Positions 31,601-38,879 of a stretch of 38,879 nt of DNA are shown one piece after another. The translations under genes were made by a program, and so were the position numbers. The stretch lies in contig NZ_KL647087.1 in the NCBI RefSeq assembly GCF_000725625.1, positions 38,848-77,726 on the forward strand, read 5' to 3'. This stretch comes from Streptomyces sp. NRRL F-6676. GTDB taxonomy: Bacteria; Actinomycetota; Actinomycetes; Streptomycetales; Streptomycetaceae. Numbering within the stretch: the stretch's first letter is position 1; each line of letters starts with the position of its first letter. The notes beneath the pieces were generated by a model. That model saw only the letters and a program-made list of their open reading frames with translations. It did not search any database and had not been told where the DNA came from.

Positions 31601-31647
31601 GACGGCTCCTCGTTCTCGACGCCTGCGGGTTCCCGCCGGGGCGCGGA

Positions 31648-31710
31648 CCACACGCCGACGGGCAGGCGGGCCACATGCCGACGGGCAGGCGGCCACACGC
31701 CGACGGACAA
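31648..31710. repeat. Three tandem ~22-bp repeats in a divergent promoter region
   Basis: Copies of CCACACGCCGACGGGCAGGC at 31648-31670, 31671-31692 (CACAT variant) and 31693-31710 (partial). They fill the space between the starts of the DksA-like and pyruvyltransferase genes. Spacing of 22-23 bp is near two helical turns. Confidence 0.8.
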
Positions 31711-31722
31711 CGGGAGGGCACG

Positions 31723-32664
31723 GTGCGACGAAGGATTCTGCTGGTCGGCTGGTTCAGCTTCGCGGACGGCGAGGCGACGGCGGGCGACGTCCTGGCCCTG
31801 CGCCGGGTGGAGGACGTCCTCGACCGGGCCGGCCTCGCCCACGACGCGGTCTGGAGCCCCGGCTTCCGCCCCGGGGAACTGCACTTCGACGCCGTCCGGC
31901 CGGGGGACTACACGCATCTGGTGTTCCTGTGCGGGCCGCTGCACGGGCCGCAGGTGGCGGCGCTGCACGAGCGGTTCGCCGGGTGCGTACGGATCGCGGT
32001 GGGCGTCTCCGTGGTCGACCCCGGCAGCGCGGCGGTCAGCGGCTTCCACCGGGTACTGCCCCGGGACGCGCCCTCCCGCGAACCGGCGCGGGACCTCGCC
32101 GCGGGCGCGCCGCAGATGTCCTCCGCGCCGGTGGCCGGGGTGGTCCTCACCCATGGGCAGGGCGAGTACGGGGGGCGCCGGCGGCACGACGAGGTCGCGG
32201 AGGTGCTCACGCGCTGGCTCGGTGGCAAGGACTGCGCGCGGCTGCCGCTGGAGACCCGGCTGGACGCCCACGACTGGCGGCTGGCCGCGACGGCGGGCCA
32301 ACTCCAGTCCGTGATCGGCCGGTTGGACGTGGTGGTGACCGACCGGCTGCACGGCATGGTGCTGGCACTGCGGGCCGGCGTGCCCGCGCTGGCCGTCGAC
32401 CCGGTCGAGGGCGGCGCGAAGGTGACCGCCCAGGCCCACGCCTGCGGCTGGCCCGCGGTGGTCGGCGCCGAACGGCTGGACGTACGGCGTCTCGAGCACT
32501 GGTGGGACTGGTGCCTGACGTCGGGACGGGCGGCGGCGCGACAGGTGCGGGAGGAGTTCCGCGGGGCCGCCGGGACGGGTGTGACGGCAGGTGCCCGGGA
32601 CGGCACGGCGGGGCTGCTCGCGGCCCTGGAGACACGGGAGTCGGGGGCGCCGCGCGGTGGTTAG
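31723..32664 (+). CDS. Polysaccharide pyruvyl transferase family protein
   Basis: A 313-residue protein. RILLVGWFSFADGEATAGDVLALRRV at the N-terminus and VVVTDRLHGMVLALRAGVPALAVD (DRLH at 207-210) are the signatures of the PS_pyruv_trans domain (CsaB/WcaK-like), in which pyruvate from phosphoenolpyruvate is placed on a sugar as a ketal. The middle part is more divergent. GTG 31723 has GGGAGGG upstream. It does not sit in the sugar operon and has no glycan genes next to it, so its acceptor is open; a link to that operon is only a guess. Confidence 0.82.
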   Translation: MRRRILLVGWFSFADGEATAGDVLALRRVEDVLDRAGLAHDAVWSPGFRPGELHFDAVRPGDYTHLVFLCGPLHGPQVAALHERFAGCVRIAVGVSVVDPGSAAVSGFHRVLPRDAPSREPARDLAAGAPQMSSAPVAGVVLTHGQGEYGGRRRHDEVAEVLTRWLGGKDCARLPLETRLDAHDWRLAATAGQLQSVIGRLDVVVTDRLHGMVLALRAGVPALAVDPVEGGAKVTAQAHACGWPAVVGAERLDVRRLEHWWDWCLTSGRAAARQVREEFRGAAGTGVTAGARDGTAGLLAALETRESGAPRGG

Positions 32665-32730
32665 TCCCCCGGGGTCCGCGGGCACCCGCACAGAGCGTCC
32701 ACAGGCCAGGCGTTTCCGGGAGGAACCACA

Positions 32731-33042
32731 GTGACCACCGGCCGGATCCCCGATCACGAGAAGCGGATACTCGAGGACATGGAGGCCGCCCTCCGGCGCG
32801 GCAACCGGCGGCTGGACCGGCGGTTGCGCACGCTGCGGGTGCGCAGAGGCCCGGACCCGCGCCGGCTCGCGTCCTACGAGCCGAGGGCCGCGGTGGTGGC
32901 GGTGTGGCTGTGCGTGGCGGTGGCGCTGATGGTGACGGGGATCTGCACGGGGGAGCCGGCGGTCATCTGGTCCTTCGCGGCGGTGTGGCCGGTGGCGCTG
33001 TTCGGGGTCTTCCGGCTCCTGTGCCGGCGGTCCAGCCCCTGA
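32731..33042 (+). CDS. DUF3040 family membrane protein
   Basis: A 103-residue protein. The DUF3040 start (IPDHEKRILEDMEAALRRGN and RRLDRRLR) is followed by two hydrophobic helices (AAVVAVWLCVAVALMVTGI and AVIWSFAAVWPVALFGVFRL) and a short basic end. GTG 32731 follows GGGAGGAA. DUF3040 proteins are common small membrane proteins in actinomycetes; the function is unknown. It lies 66 bp after the pyruvyltransferase gene on the same strand. Confidence 0.82.
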   Translation: MTTGRIPDHEKRILEDMEAALRRGNRRLDRRLRTLRVRRGPDPRRLASYEPRAAVVAVWLCVAVALMVTGICTGEPAVIWSFAAVWPVALFGVFRLLCRRSSP

Positions 33043-33400
33043 CGGGGCAGGGTCTAGCTTCTTGGGTTCACGGCTCGCCCTGGTTGCCTGCGGTTGCTTG
33101 GCGGGTGCGGCGTGTGGGTGGCTGGTCGCGCCCACGCGGCGGAGCCGCACATTGATACAGCCCCGCGCCCCTGGGACAGCCGGGGTGGACCGGGGTCCAG
33201 GGGCGCAGCCCCGGTCGTCATCCGGGGGTCCAGGGGGCGGAGCCCCCTTGGGGGTTGGGGCGTAGCCCCGAGGCTGCCCCGGGGGCGGAGCCCCTCATGT
33301 CGCTTGCCTCCGGTGCCGTCCCGGCGTACGTGAGCGAACCCACCCGCTTCCCCCGGAGGGGGCACGCATCGGGTGCCCTCAACGTGGCACCTGATCTCCC
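33043..33400. repeat. Gene-free region with intergenic repeat and short hairpins
   Basis: A copy of a second Streptomyces-type repeat (GCCCACGCGGCGGAGCCGCA, then CAGCCCCGCGCCCCTG) lies at about 33128-33173. Four mini-hairpins of the form GGGGC-NNN-GCCCC follow at 33200-33212, 33234-33246, 33257-33269 and 33282-33294. No gene is supported. The last ~60 bp should hold the promoter of the FUSC-type gene; no clear box is seen. Confidence 0.75.
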
Positions 33401-34552
33401 ATGCACTGGTACCGAAAGGCGACGCAGACCGTCCATGGGCAGATGAGGGCCGGGGTCCTCACCGCCCACCGCGCATGGTCGGGACCCGGCCGCGAACGCG
33501 ACCTGGTCGTGCAGGCGTTCAAGGCGGCCCTCGCCGCCTTCCTCGCCTGGCTCGCCGCCGGCTGGTGGCTGAACGCACCCGTCGCCTTCGTCGCCCCCTG
33601 GGTCGCCATCGTCCTCGTCGAGTCGACGGTGTACCGCTCGATCGCGCACGGGTTGCAGCAGCTCGCCGCGATCGCCACCGGAACCGTCGTCGCCACGGCC
33701 TTCGCCCTCGCCCTGAACAACACGCTGCTCGCGATGGCCGTGGTGCTCCCCGCCACCGTCCTGCTGGGCAACTGGCGGCGCCTGGGCAGCCAGGGCATCT
33801 ACGCGGCGACCGGCGCCCTCTTCGTCCTCACCGGCCCGTCCGTCGGCGTGCTGACCTCCGCCGCCCGGATCGGCGAGGCCGCCTTCGGCGCACTGGTCGG
33901 CATCGCCGTCAATGTGCTGATCCGGCCGCCGGTGTATCTGCGCAGCCCGCGCGCCGCCCTGGAGGACGCGGCCGACGAGGCGCGGTCCGTGATGGAGGAC
34001 GTGGCCGAGGGGCTCGACGGCGGCGAGTGGGACGCGGCCGAGGCCGGCGACTGGCACGAACGCGCCCTCCACCTCAGCCGCCTCGTCGACCAGGCCCGCT
34101 CCGCCCTCGGGTGGAGCCGCGAGAGCCTGCGCGTCAACCCGCGCCGCCGCTCCCGTGCCGTCGCCGAGCCGGGCAGCGCGTACGACGACGCCGTCGCCGT
34201 CTTCGACTACGTCGCCGTCCACACCGCCGGCGTCACCCGCACCGTCCTGGAGACCGTGGGCGAGGACCGCAGGGCGTCCTGGCCCGGCTCCCGGATCGCC
34301 GGCCCCTACGCCGCGTTCCTGCGCCGGGCCGCCGACGCCGTACGCCTCTACAGCGCGGTCCGCTTCGACGACGGCTCCGCGGCGGAACTCGACGAGGCCG
34401 TCGCACGGCTGCGTCACTCCCTCGACGAACTGCGCCGCCGGCTGCCCGACGCGGCCGGCGGCGACCCCGAGGACCTCGCCACCTACGGCACCCTGCTCAC
34501 CCAGGCCCGCCGTCTCGCCGACCAGCTCGCGCCCGCGGAACGTGACGGGTGA
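33401..34552 (+). CDS. FUSC/aromatic acid exporter-like membrane protein
   Basis: A 383-residue protein with six membrane segments in residues ~40-185 (for example AFKAALAAFLAWLAAGWWL, LAAIATGTVVATAFALAL, LAMAVVLPATVLLGNW, AFGALVGIAVNVLIRPP). Then comes a long helical cytoplasmic part (ALEDAADEARSVMEDVAEGL and others). This is the layout of FUSC/ArAE proteins, which are tied to efflux of aromatic acids, though single-unit versions are little studied. ATG 33401 lacks a ribosome site; ATG 33443 (15th codon) is an alternative start. Substrate unknown. Confidence 0.85.
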   Translation: MHWYRKATQTVHGQMRAGVLTAHRAWSGPGRERDLVVQAFKAALAAFLAWLAAGWWLNAPVAFVAPWVAIVLVESTVYRSIAHGLQQLAAIATGTVVATAFALALNNTLLAMAVVLPATVLLGNWRRLGSQGIYAATGALFVLTGPSVGVLTSAARIGEAAFGALVGIAVNVLIRPPVYLRSPRAALEDAADEARSVMEDVAEGLDGGEWDAAEAGDWHERALHLSRLVDQARSALGWSRESLRVNPRRRSRAVAEPGSAYDDAVAVFDYVAVHTAGVTRTVLETVGEDRRASWPGSRIAGPYAAFLRRAADAVRLYSAVRFDDGSAAELDEAVARLRHSLDELRRRLPDAAGGDPEDLATYGTLLTQARRLADQLAPAERDG

Positions 34553-34578
34553 GCGGGGCCCGCCGCCCCGGCGGCCGT

Positions 34579-34590
34579 TAGGTTGAGGAC
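34579..34590 (+). promoter_or_regulatory. Leaderless -10 element for the 34591 gene
   Basis: TAGGTT at 34579-34584 lies six bases before the ATG at 34591, the same hexamer and spacing as at 9843. GAGGAC between box and start is too close to serve as a ribosome site. Confidence 0.6.
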
Positions 34591-35028
34591 ATGGCCGACG
34601 ACACCTGGCGGGCCGGCGAGCCCGGCATCCTGCGACTGCCCTCGGGCCGGCTGGTCCGGGGGCGCGGACTGCGGCACCCGCTGCCGCCGGGCAGCACGCC
34701 GCAGTACGGCGTCTATCTGCTCGGCGGCCGGCCGCCGGAGACCGACTGGGAGTCCCGCTGGCTGCGCTGGCCGGACTTCCGGCTGCCCGCCGACCGGGCG
34801 CGGGCCCGCGAGGTGCTCACCGACGCCTGGGAGCGGGCCGGTGCGGAACGCGTCGAGCTCGCCTGCGGCGGCGGACGCGGCCGGACCGGGACGGCGCTGG
34901 CCTGCCTCGCGGTCCTCGACGGCGTACCGGCCGAGGACGCGGTGGCGTTCGTACGGCGGCACTACGACCGGCGGGCGGTGGAGACGCCGTGGCAGAAGCG
35001 GTACGTACGGGGGTTCGGGCGGGGCTGA
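34591..35028 (+). CDS. Protein-tyrosine-phosphatase-like protein (CX5R)
   Basis: A 145-residue protein with the P-loop ELACGGGRGRTGTALACLAV: nucleophile Cys92, five residues, then Arg98, the signature of cysteine-based tyrosine and dual-specificity phosphatases. The upstream part (YGVYLLGGRPPETDWESRWL) is not a standard domain, and the usual His before the Cys is replaced by Ala. An Asp acting as general acid may be D61 or D66. The target is unknown. It is probably leaderless. Confidence 0.8.
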   Translation: MADDTWRAGEPGILRLPSGRLVRGRGLRHPLPPGSTPQYGVYLLGGRPPETDWESRWLRWPDFRLPADRARAREVLTDAWERAGAERVELACGGGRGRTGTALACLAVLDGVPAEDAVAFVRRHYDRRAVETPWQKRYVRGFGRG

Positions 35029-35039
35029 GCGCGGCGGCG

Positions 35040-35447
35040 TCAGGCCCGGTCGATGTGCACGTTCGTCGACTTCACCCGGGCCGTGGCCTCCACCCCCACC
35101 TCCAGGCCCAGCTCCTCCACCGCCTCGCGGGTCAGCAGCGAGACCAGGCGGTGCGGGCCCGCCTGGATCTCCACCTGCGCGGCCACGTCGCCGAGCTTGA
35201 CGGCCGTGACGATGCCGGGGAACGCGTTGCGGACCGAGGTGTACGAGGGGAGGCCGTCGCCGCCGTCCGCCGTGCCGCCGGTGCGGGCGAGCTCCACGGA
35301 GAAGGCGGCGAGGTCGCGGCCGTCGATGAGGCGGCGTCCGCCCTCGTCGCGGTGGGTGGCCATGCGGCCCGCGTCGGCCCAGCGGCGCGCGGTGTCCGGG
35401 CTGACGCCGAGCAGGCGGGCGGCCTGGCCGATGGTGTAGGACTGCAT
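35040..35447 (-). CDS. Molybdate-binding (Mop/TOBE) HTH regulator
   Basis: A 135-residue protein. The N-terminal MerR/excisionase-type helix-turn-helix (YTIGQAARLLGVSPDTARRW, residues ~3-22, then GRMATHRDEGGRRLIDGRDL) is joined to a C-terminal Mop domain (NAFPGIVTAVKLGDVAAQVE and LGLEVGVEATARVKSTNVHI) that binds molybdate or tungstate. It is a small ModE-like regulator. It does not adjoin a molybdate transporter here. The ATG at 35447 lies seven bases after TATCTT with no ribosome site, so it is probably leaderless. Confidence 0.88.
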   Translation of the reverse strand: MQSYTIGQAARLLGVSPDTARRWADAGRMATHRDEGGRRLIDGRDLAAFSVELARTGGTADGGDGLPSYTSVRNAFPGIVTAVKLGDVAAQVEIQAGPHRLVSLLTREAVEELGLEVGVEATARVKSTNVHIDRA

Positions 35448-35454
35448 GGCCGTC

Positions 35455-35460
35455 AAGATA
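35455..35460 (-). promoter_or_regulatory. Leaderless -10 element for the Mop regulator
   Basis: TATCTT on the minus strand, then GACGGCC, then the ATG at 35447. The -10 match is good; no -35 is evident. Confidence 0.55.
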
Positions 35461-35803
35461 GCCCGCGGCACCTCACGCGGTGGACAGGGGGCGTTGCGGG
35501 CCGCTCGTGGAGGCCCGCAGCGCCCCCTGGCTCGGTGTGCGACGGGGAACGCGGGACCGTCCCTCCGTCTGCCCGGGCGAGCGGCACGGACGACACGCTA
35601 AAACGTCCGGTTCCGGTCCCCCAAGGGGGGAACCCCCTACGCCCGGCACACAGGGAAAACCCTCGGTGACGCGGCGCAGCTTCAGGGGGCGCGGGGCTGT
35701 GCCGACATGCGGCTCCGCCGCGTGGGCGCACTCCTTCACGGGGTCCGGGGCGGAACCCCGGGTCGGGACGGGAAGGGGCGGCGGGGGCGGCGGGGCGGAG
35801 AAA
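35461..35803. repeat. Gene-free region with second repeat copy and hairpin
   Basis: At about 35688-35737 lies an inverted copy of the repeat at 33128-33173 (GGCGCGGGGCTGTGCCGACA, then GCGGCTCCGCCGCGTGGGCG). CCGGGG-CGGAA-CCCCGG at 35745-35761 is a stem-loop about 43 bp after the stop of the LuxR-type gene and may be its terminator. No gene is supported. Confidence 0.7.
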
Positions 35804-38629
35804 TCACTCCACGCGCCGGGTCGCCGCCAGCCGGACGATGTCCACCCGGGAGCGGATACCCAGCTTCCGGTACACCCTCGTCAGCGTCGCCTCGACCGTC
35901 TTGACGCTGATGAACAGCCGCGCCGCGATCTCCCGATTCGTCGCGCCCTCCATCACCAGCGCCGCCACCTGCCGCTCCGTCGCCGCGAGTCCGGCCAGCG
36001 CCCCCGGCGGCACCCCCACCGGTACCGCCGCCGAGGCCCCCGCCCCGTCCACCGGCTCCGCCTCCACCTGCCGCAGCCACGGCACCGCCCGGCACCGCCG
36101 GAACAACCGCGCGGCCTCCTCGTAGGACGCGGCCGGTGGCCGTCGCCCGCGCAGCCCGGCCAGCGCGTACACCGCCCGCGCCTCCTCGAGGCCGTACCCG
36201 AGCCGCCCCAGCCGGTCCCGCGCCGACGTCAGCTGCCGTACCGCGCCGTCGACGTCGCCCCGCGCCGCCCGTACCAGCGCCTCCGCCCGGTCCAGCACCG
36301 CCAGCACGCTCTCCCGCCCGAGCGCGGAGGCCCGTACGCGGGTGACGTCGACGAGCCGCTGCGCCTCCGCCGGCTCACCGACGCGCACCAGTGCCTCGGC
36401 GAGATCGCCGTGCCAGCGCCCGCGCGCCGGGTCGGTGACGCCGAGCTGCTCCTCCAGGCCCCGCACCCGCCGCAGCGACCGCACCGCGCCCGCCGCGTCC
36501 CCGGCCACCAACTGGGCGTGCCCGAGGGCACCCAGCGCGCGGGACAGATAGACCTGGTCGCCGTGGTCCTCGGCGCGCGCCACCGCCTCCCGGGCCAGCG
36601 CCAGGGCCCGGTCCACGTCACCGCCCGCCGCCTCGGCGAGCGAGGTGAACATCGCCGCCGCGGCCTGGCCGATCCCCGTGTCGCGGGCCAGCCGCAGGCT
36701 CTCCCGGGCCAGGTCGAGGGCGCGGGCGCAGTGCCCGGAGCGCAGCTCCGTCTCGGCGAGGCCGCGCAGGAAGTGCACCTCGCTCTCGACCATGCCGCGC
36801 CGCCGCACCTCGCGCAGCAGCGCGCTGATCGTGGTGCGGGCCTCGGCGAGCCGGTCGCTCATGATCAGCCAGCGGAAGCGGGCGGACCCGGCGCCGTTGT
36901 GGTCGCAGGCGACCCGCGGGTCCTGCGGCTCCTTCAGCGCCCGCTTGATCGTGGCGGGGGCGTCCGGGTGACCCATCAGCGTCTCGGCCTGGGCCTGGAA
37001 GGCGAGCGCCATCAGTTCGGTGCGCCGGTCGCCGGCCCGCTCGGCCAGCGCGGCGGCCCGCGCGGCCTCCTGCCGGGCCTCGGTGAAGTCGCCCTCGTAG
37101 AGCATGGCCCGCCAGGCCAGCTGGTAGTGGACGAGGGCGAGCAGCCGGGGGTCCTCGCCGGCGTCGGCGAGCGCCTGCGGGTAGGCGGCGTCGACCTCGC
37201 CGAGCGCGTGCCCGGCCGACTCGATGACGACGATCCAGGCCCGTACGCGCTCGGCGGCCCCTGTGGCGTCGGCCAGCACCTGGCGGGCGAGGTTGCGGGC
37301 GAGGTCGGTCTCCCCGGCGATCAGCGCGTCCTCGGCCGCCTGCAACCGCCGTACGGACGGGCTCGGGTCGGCGTCCGGCGGGGTGTGCCGGGCGGCCAGC
37401 AGCCCGAGCCCGGCGGCCACCGAGGGCGCCCCGCGCTCCCGGGCCGCGGCGGCGGCCTCGCCGAGCCGCTCGGCGACGCCCGGGTCGGTGCCGGGGGTGG
37501 CCAGGGCCAGGTGCCGGGCGCGTTCGATCGGGTCGGAGGCGGCCGTGGACAGCGCCGCGTGCGCCGAGCGCCGCTCCTGCGGGCCGGCCTCCGCGTACAG
37601 CGCCGCCGAGATCAGCGGGTGTGCGAACCGTACGCCGGGGGAGTCCCGGTCGCTCACCAGGAGCCCGAGCGCGGCGGCCTGCGCGATCTCCGCCTCCGCG
37701 TTCTCCCGGCCCGCGGCGCGCAGCAGGGCGGGGGTGGGGCGGGCGCCGGCGCTGGCGACGAGGAGGGTGCGGCGGGCCTCGGCGGGCAGCGCCTCCAGCC
37801 GGTTGAGGACGAGGGCGCGCAGCGAGGTCGGCACGGGCAGGGGCTCGCCGGGGCTGGGCGGTACGGGGCTGTCGGTGAGCGCGCGGCCCAGTTCGAGGGC
37901 GAAGAGGGGGTTGCCGCCGGAGGTGCGGTGGATGTCCCGCACGGTGGAGCGGGGCAGGGCGCCGAAGCCGCGGCGGGTGAGGAGTTCGGCGGTCTGCGGG
38001 CGGGAGAGCGGGCCGACGCGGACGGCGAGGGTGTCCGGGGGCGTGGCGCGGAGGAAGCGGTCGTGCTCCGGACCCGGGCTGCGGGGGTCGGTCTCGGTGC
38101 GGACGGCGCACAGCATCCGGATCGGCATGTCGCCCAGGCGCCGGGCGGCGAAGCCGAGGAGTTCGGTGCTTGCGGGGTCCAGCCACTGGAGGTCGTCGGC
38201 GACGATCAGGACGGGGCCGCGGGTGGCGAGTGCGCGCAGGGTGGACAGGACGGCCAGGCGCAGCGCGAGGCCGTCGCGCTCCAGGGTGGACTCGCCGCGG
38301 CCGGTGAGCGCGGACTCGAGCGCGGTGCGCTGGGCGGTGGGGAGGTGGTCGGCGACGTCGGCGGCGACGAGGCCGAGGAGGTCGGCGAGGGCGAGGAAGG
38401 GGAGGTGGGACTCGGACTCGGTGGCGGAGCAGCGCAGGACGGTGGCCGCGGTGGTGGCGTGCTCGGTGGCGAGGGTGCGCAGGACGGTGGACTTGCCGAT
38501 GCCGGCGGGGCCGTGGAGGAGGACGCTGCCGCCGCGGGTGAGTTGGTCGCGGGCGGTGGCGGCGAGGTCCTCGCGGGTGACGAGGGGGGTGGGGCGGGTT
38601 CTGCCGGGTTCTTCGGACTCGCGTCCCAC
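35804..38629 (-). CDS. Large LuxR family ATPase regulator (LAL type)
   Basis: A 941-residue LAL-type regulator. The N-terminal AAA domain has Walker A GPAGIGKST (40-48) and Walker B PVLIVADDLQWLD (near 140-150). A long central region of TPR-like helices follows, with LAWRAMLYEGDFTEARQEAA and others. The C-terminal LuxR helix-turn-helix covers about 875-935 (LAATERQVAALVMEGATNRE, then VKTVEATLTRVYRKLGIRSR). Such proteins are pathway-level activators, often of secondary metabolism or sugar use. No target cluster adjoins it within the window. GTG 38629 has GGAG three bases upstream after a longer GAGGGAGG. Confidence 0.93.
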   Translation of the reverse strand: MGRESEEPGRTRPTPLVTREDLAATARDQLTRGGSVLLHGPAGIGKSTVLRTLATEHATTAATVLRCSATESESHLPFLALADLLGLVAADVADHLPTAQRTALESALTGRGESTLERDGLALRLAVLSTLRALATRGPVLIVADDLQWLDPASTELLGFAARRLGDMPIRMLCAVRTETDPRSPGPEHDRFLRATPPDTLAVRVGPLSRPQTAELLTRRGFGALPRSTVRDIHRTSGGNPLFALELGRALTDSPVPPSPGEPLPVPTSLRALVLNRLEALPAEARRTLLVASAGARPTPALLRAAGRENAEAEIAQAAALGLLVSDRDSPGVRFAHPLISAALYAEAGPQERRSAHAALSTAASDPIERARHLALATPGTDPGVAERLGEAAAAARERGAPSVAAGLGLLAARHTPPDADPSPSVRRLQAAEDALIAGETDLARNLARQVLADATGAAERVRAWIVVIESAGHALGEVDAAYPQALADAGEDPRLLALVHYQLAWRAMLYEGDFTEARQEAARAAALAERAGDRRTELMALAFQAQAETLMGHPDAPATIKRALKEPQDPRVACDHNGAGSARFRWLIMSDRLAEARTTISALLREVRRRGMVESEVHFLRGLAETELRSGHCARALDLARESLRLARDTGIGQAAAAMFTSLAEAAGGDVDRALALAREAVARAEDHGDQVYLSRALGALGHAQLVAGDAAGAVRSLRRVRGLEEQLGVTDPARGRWHGDLAEALVRVGEPAEAQRLVDVTRVRASALGRESVLAVLDRAEALVRAARGDVDGAVRQLTSARDRLGRLGYGLEEARAVYALAGLRGRRPPAASYEEAARLFRRCRAVPWLRQVEAEPVDGAGASAAVPVGVPPGALAGLAATERQVAALVMEGATNREIAARLFISVKTVEATLTRVYRKLGIRSRVDIVRLAATRRVE

Positions 38630-38879
38630 GGTCTCCGCCTCCCTCTCGTGTCGGCCGGGGCCAATCCTAAGTGCGGCACGAGCGTCCCAGAACGGAGGTT
38701 TTCCGCCCCCGCCGCCCCTACCCTCCCCGTCCCCCAGGGGCTCCGCCCCTTCAACCCCGGGAGGGACAGCGAGTCGGGGGGTGTGGAGGGACGGGGGTGT
38801 GGAGGGACGGGGGTGGGTGGGCTTTGTGGGGCGGGTGCGGGCAGGTGGGGGCTGGTCGCGCGGTTCCTCGCGCCCCTGG
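38630..38879. repeat. Upstream region of the LAL gene with repeat copy at window end
   Basis: GGGGC-TCC-GCCCC at 38737-38749 is the complement of the mini-hairpin family at 33200-33294. From ~38760 the sequence is G-rich with short GTGTGGAGGGACGGG repeats. At 38853-38878 TCGCGCGGTTCCTCGCGCCCC is a further copy of the element arrayed at the window start. It is cut by the window edge. Confidence 0.65.

Overview
The window reads as a chromosomal piece of a high-GC actinomycete, almost certainly a Streptomyces. The evidence is very high G+C with strong G/C bias at third codon positions, Streptomyces-style intergenic repeats built on GGGGCGCGGGGAAC, a PucR-type and a large LAL/LuxR-type regulator, a DUF3040 protein, and many small conserved membrane or charged proteins. 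No rRNA, tRNA, CRISPR array, transposase or phage gene was seen.

Layout. 1-718 is an array of about 82-bp repeats whose orientation flips in the middle. 719-8727 is a purine-catabolism block: a TPR-like protein and a PucR regulator on the minus strand, diverging from a three-subunit molybdenum hydroxylase (xanthine dehydrogenase type) and its XdhC maturation factor. 9216-11875 holds an acetyltransferase, two SAM methyltransferases and an SRPBCC protein; several of these look leaderless. 12000-25889 is the main attraction: a UDP-glucuronate decarboxylase-like gene followed by a tightly coupled operon that encodes a NodU-type carbamoyltransferase, GmhB-, GmhA- and HldE-like enzymes (enough to make ADP-D-glycero-beta-D-manno-heptose) and seven glycosyltransferases of families 2, 4-like and 9. 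It looks like a carbamoylated, heptose-containing glycoconjugate pathway in a Gram-positive that has no LPS. Several of its proteins carry low-complexity tails or linkers, most strikingly a GmhA with about 14 octapeptide repeats.

25960-29111 is a redox-type regulon: hemerythrin and NmrA-like genes on the minus strand, a MarR regulator, and an NAD(P)-binding protein on the plus strand. The same half-site (TAGTCAG) lies on both sides of marR, once exactly inside the spacer of a near-consensus promoter. 29277-35447 holds envelope and regulatory genes: small membrane proteins, DUF3618, a BrkB-family protein, a DksA/TraR-type zinc finger protein, a pyruvyltransferase, DUF3040, a FUSC-type protein, a CX5R phosphatase-like protein and a molybdate-binding HTH regulator. 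35804-38629 is a large LAL-type LuxR regulator, and the window ends in another repeat copy.

How the genes work together: the Mo-hydroxylase genes form one operon with its own maturation factor, probably controlled by the divergent PucR protein. The sugar operon supplies an activated heptose (and perhaps UDP-xylose), transfers sugars, and carbamoylates the product. No polymerase, flippase or acceptor gene is visible, so the final product is unknown. All functions are inferred from sequence motifs read by eye; no database search was run.
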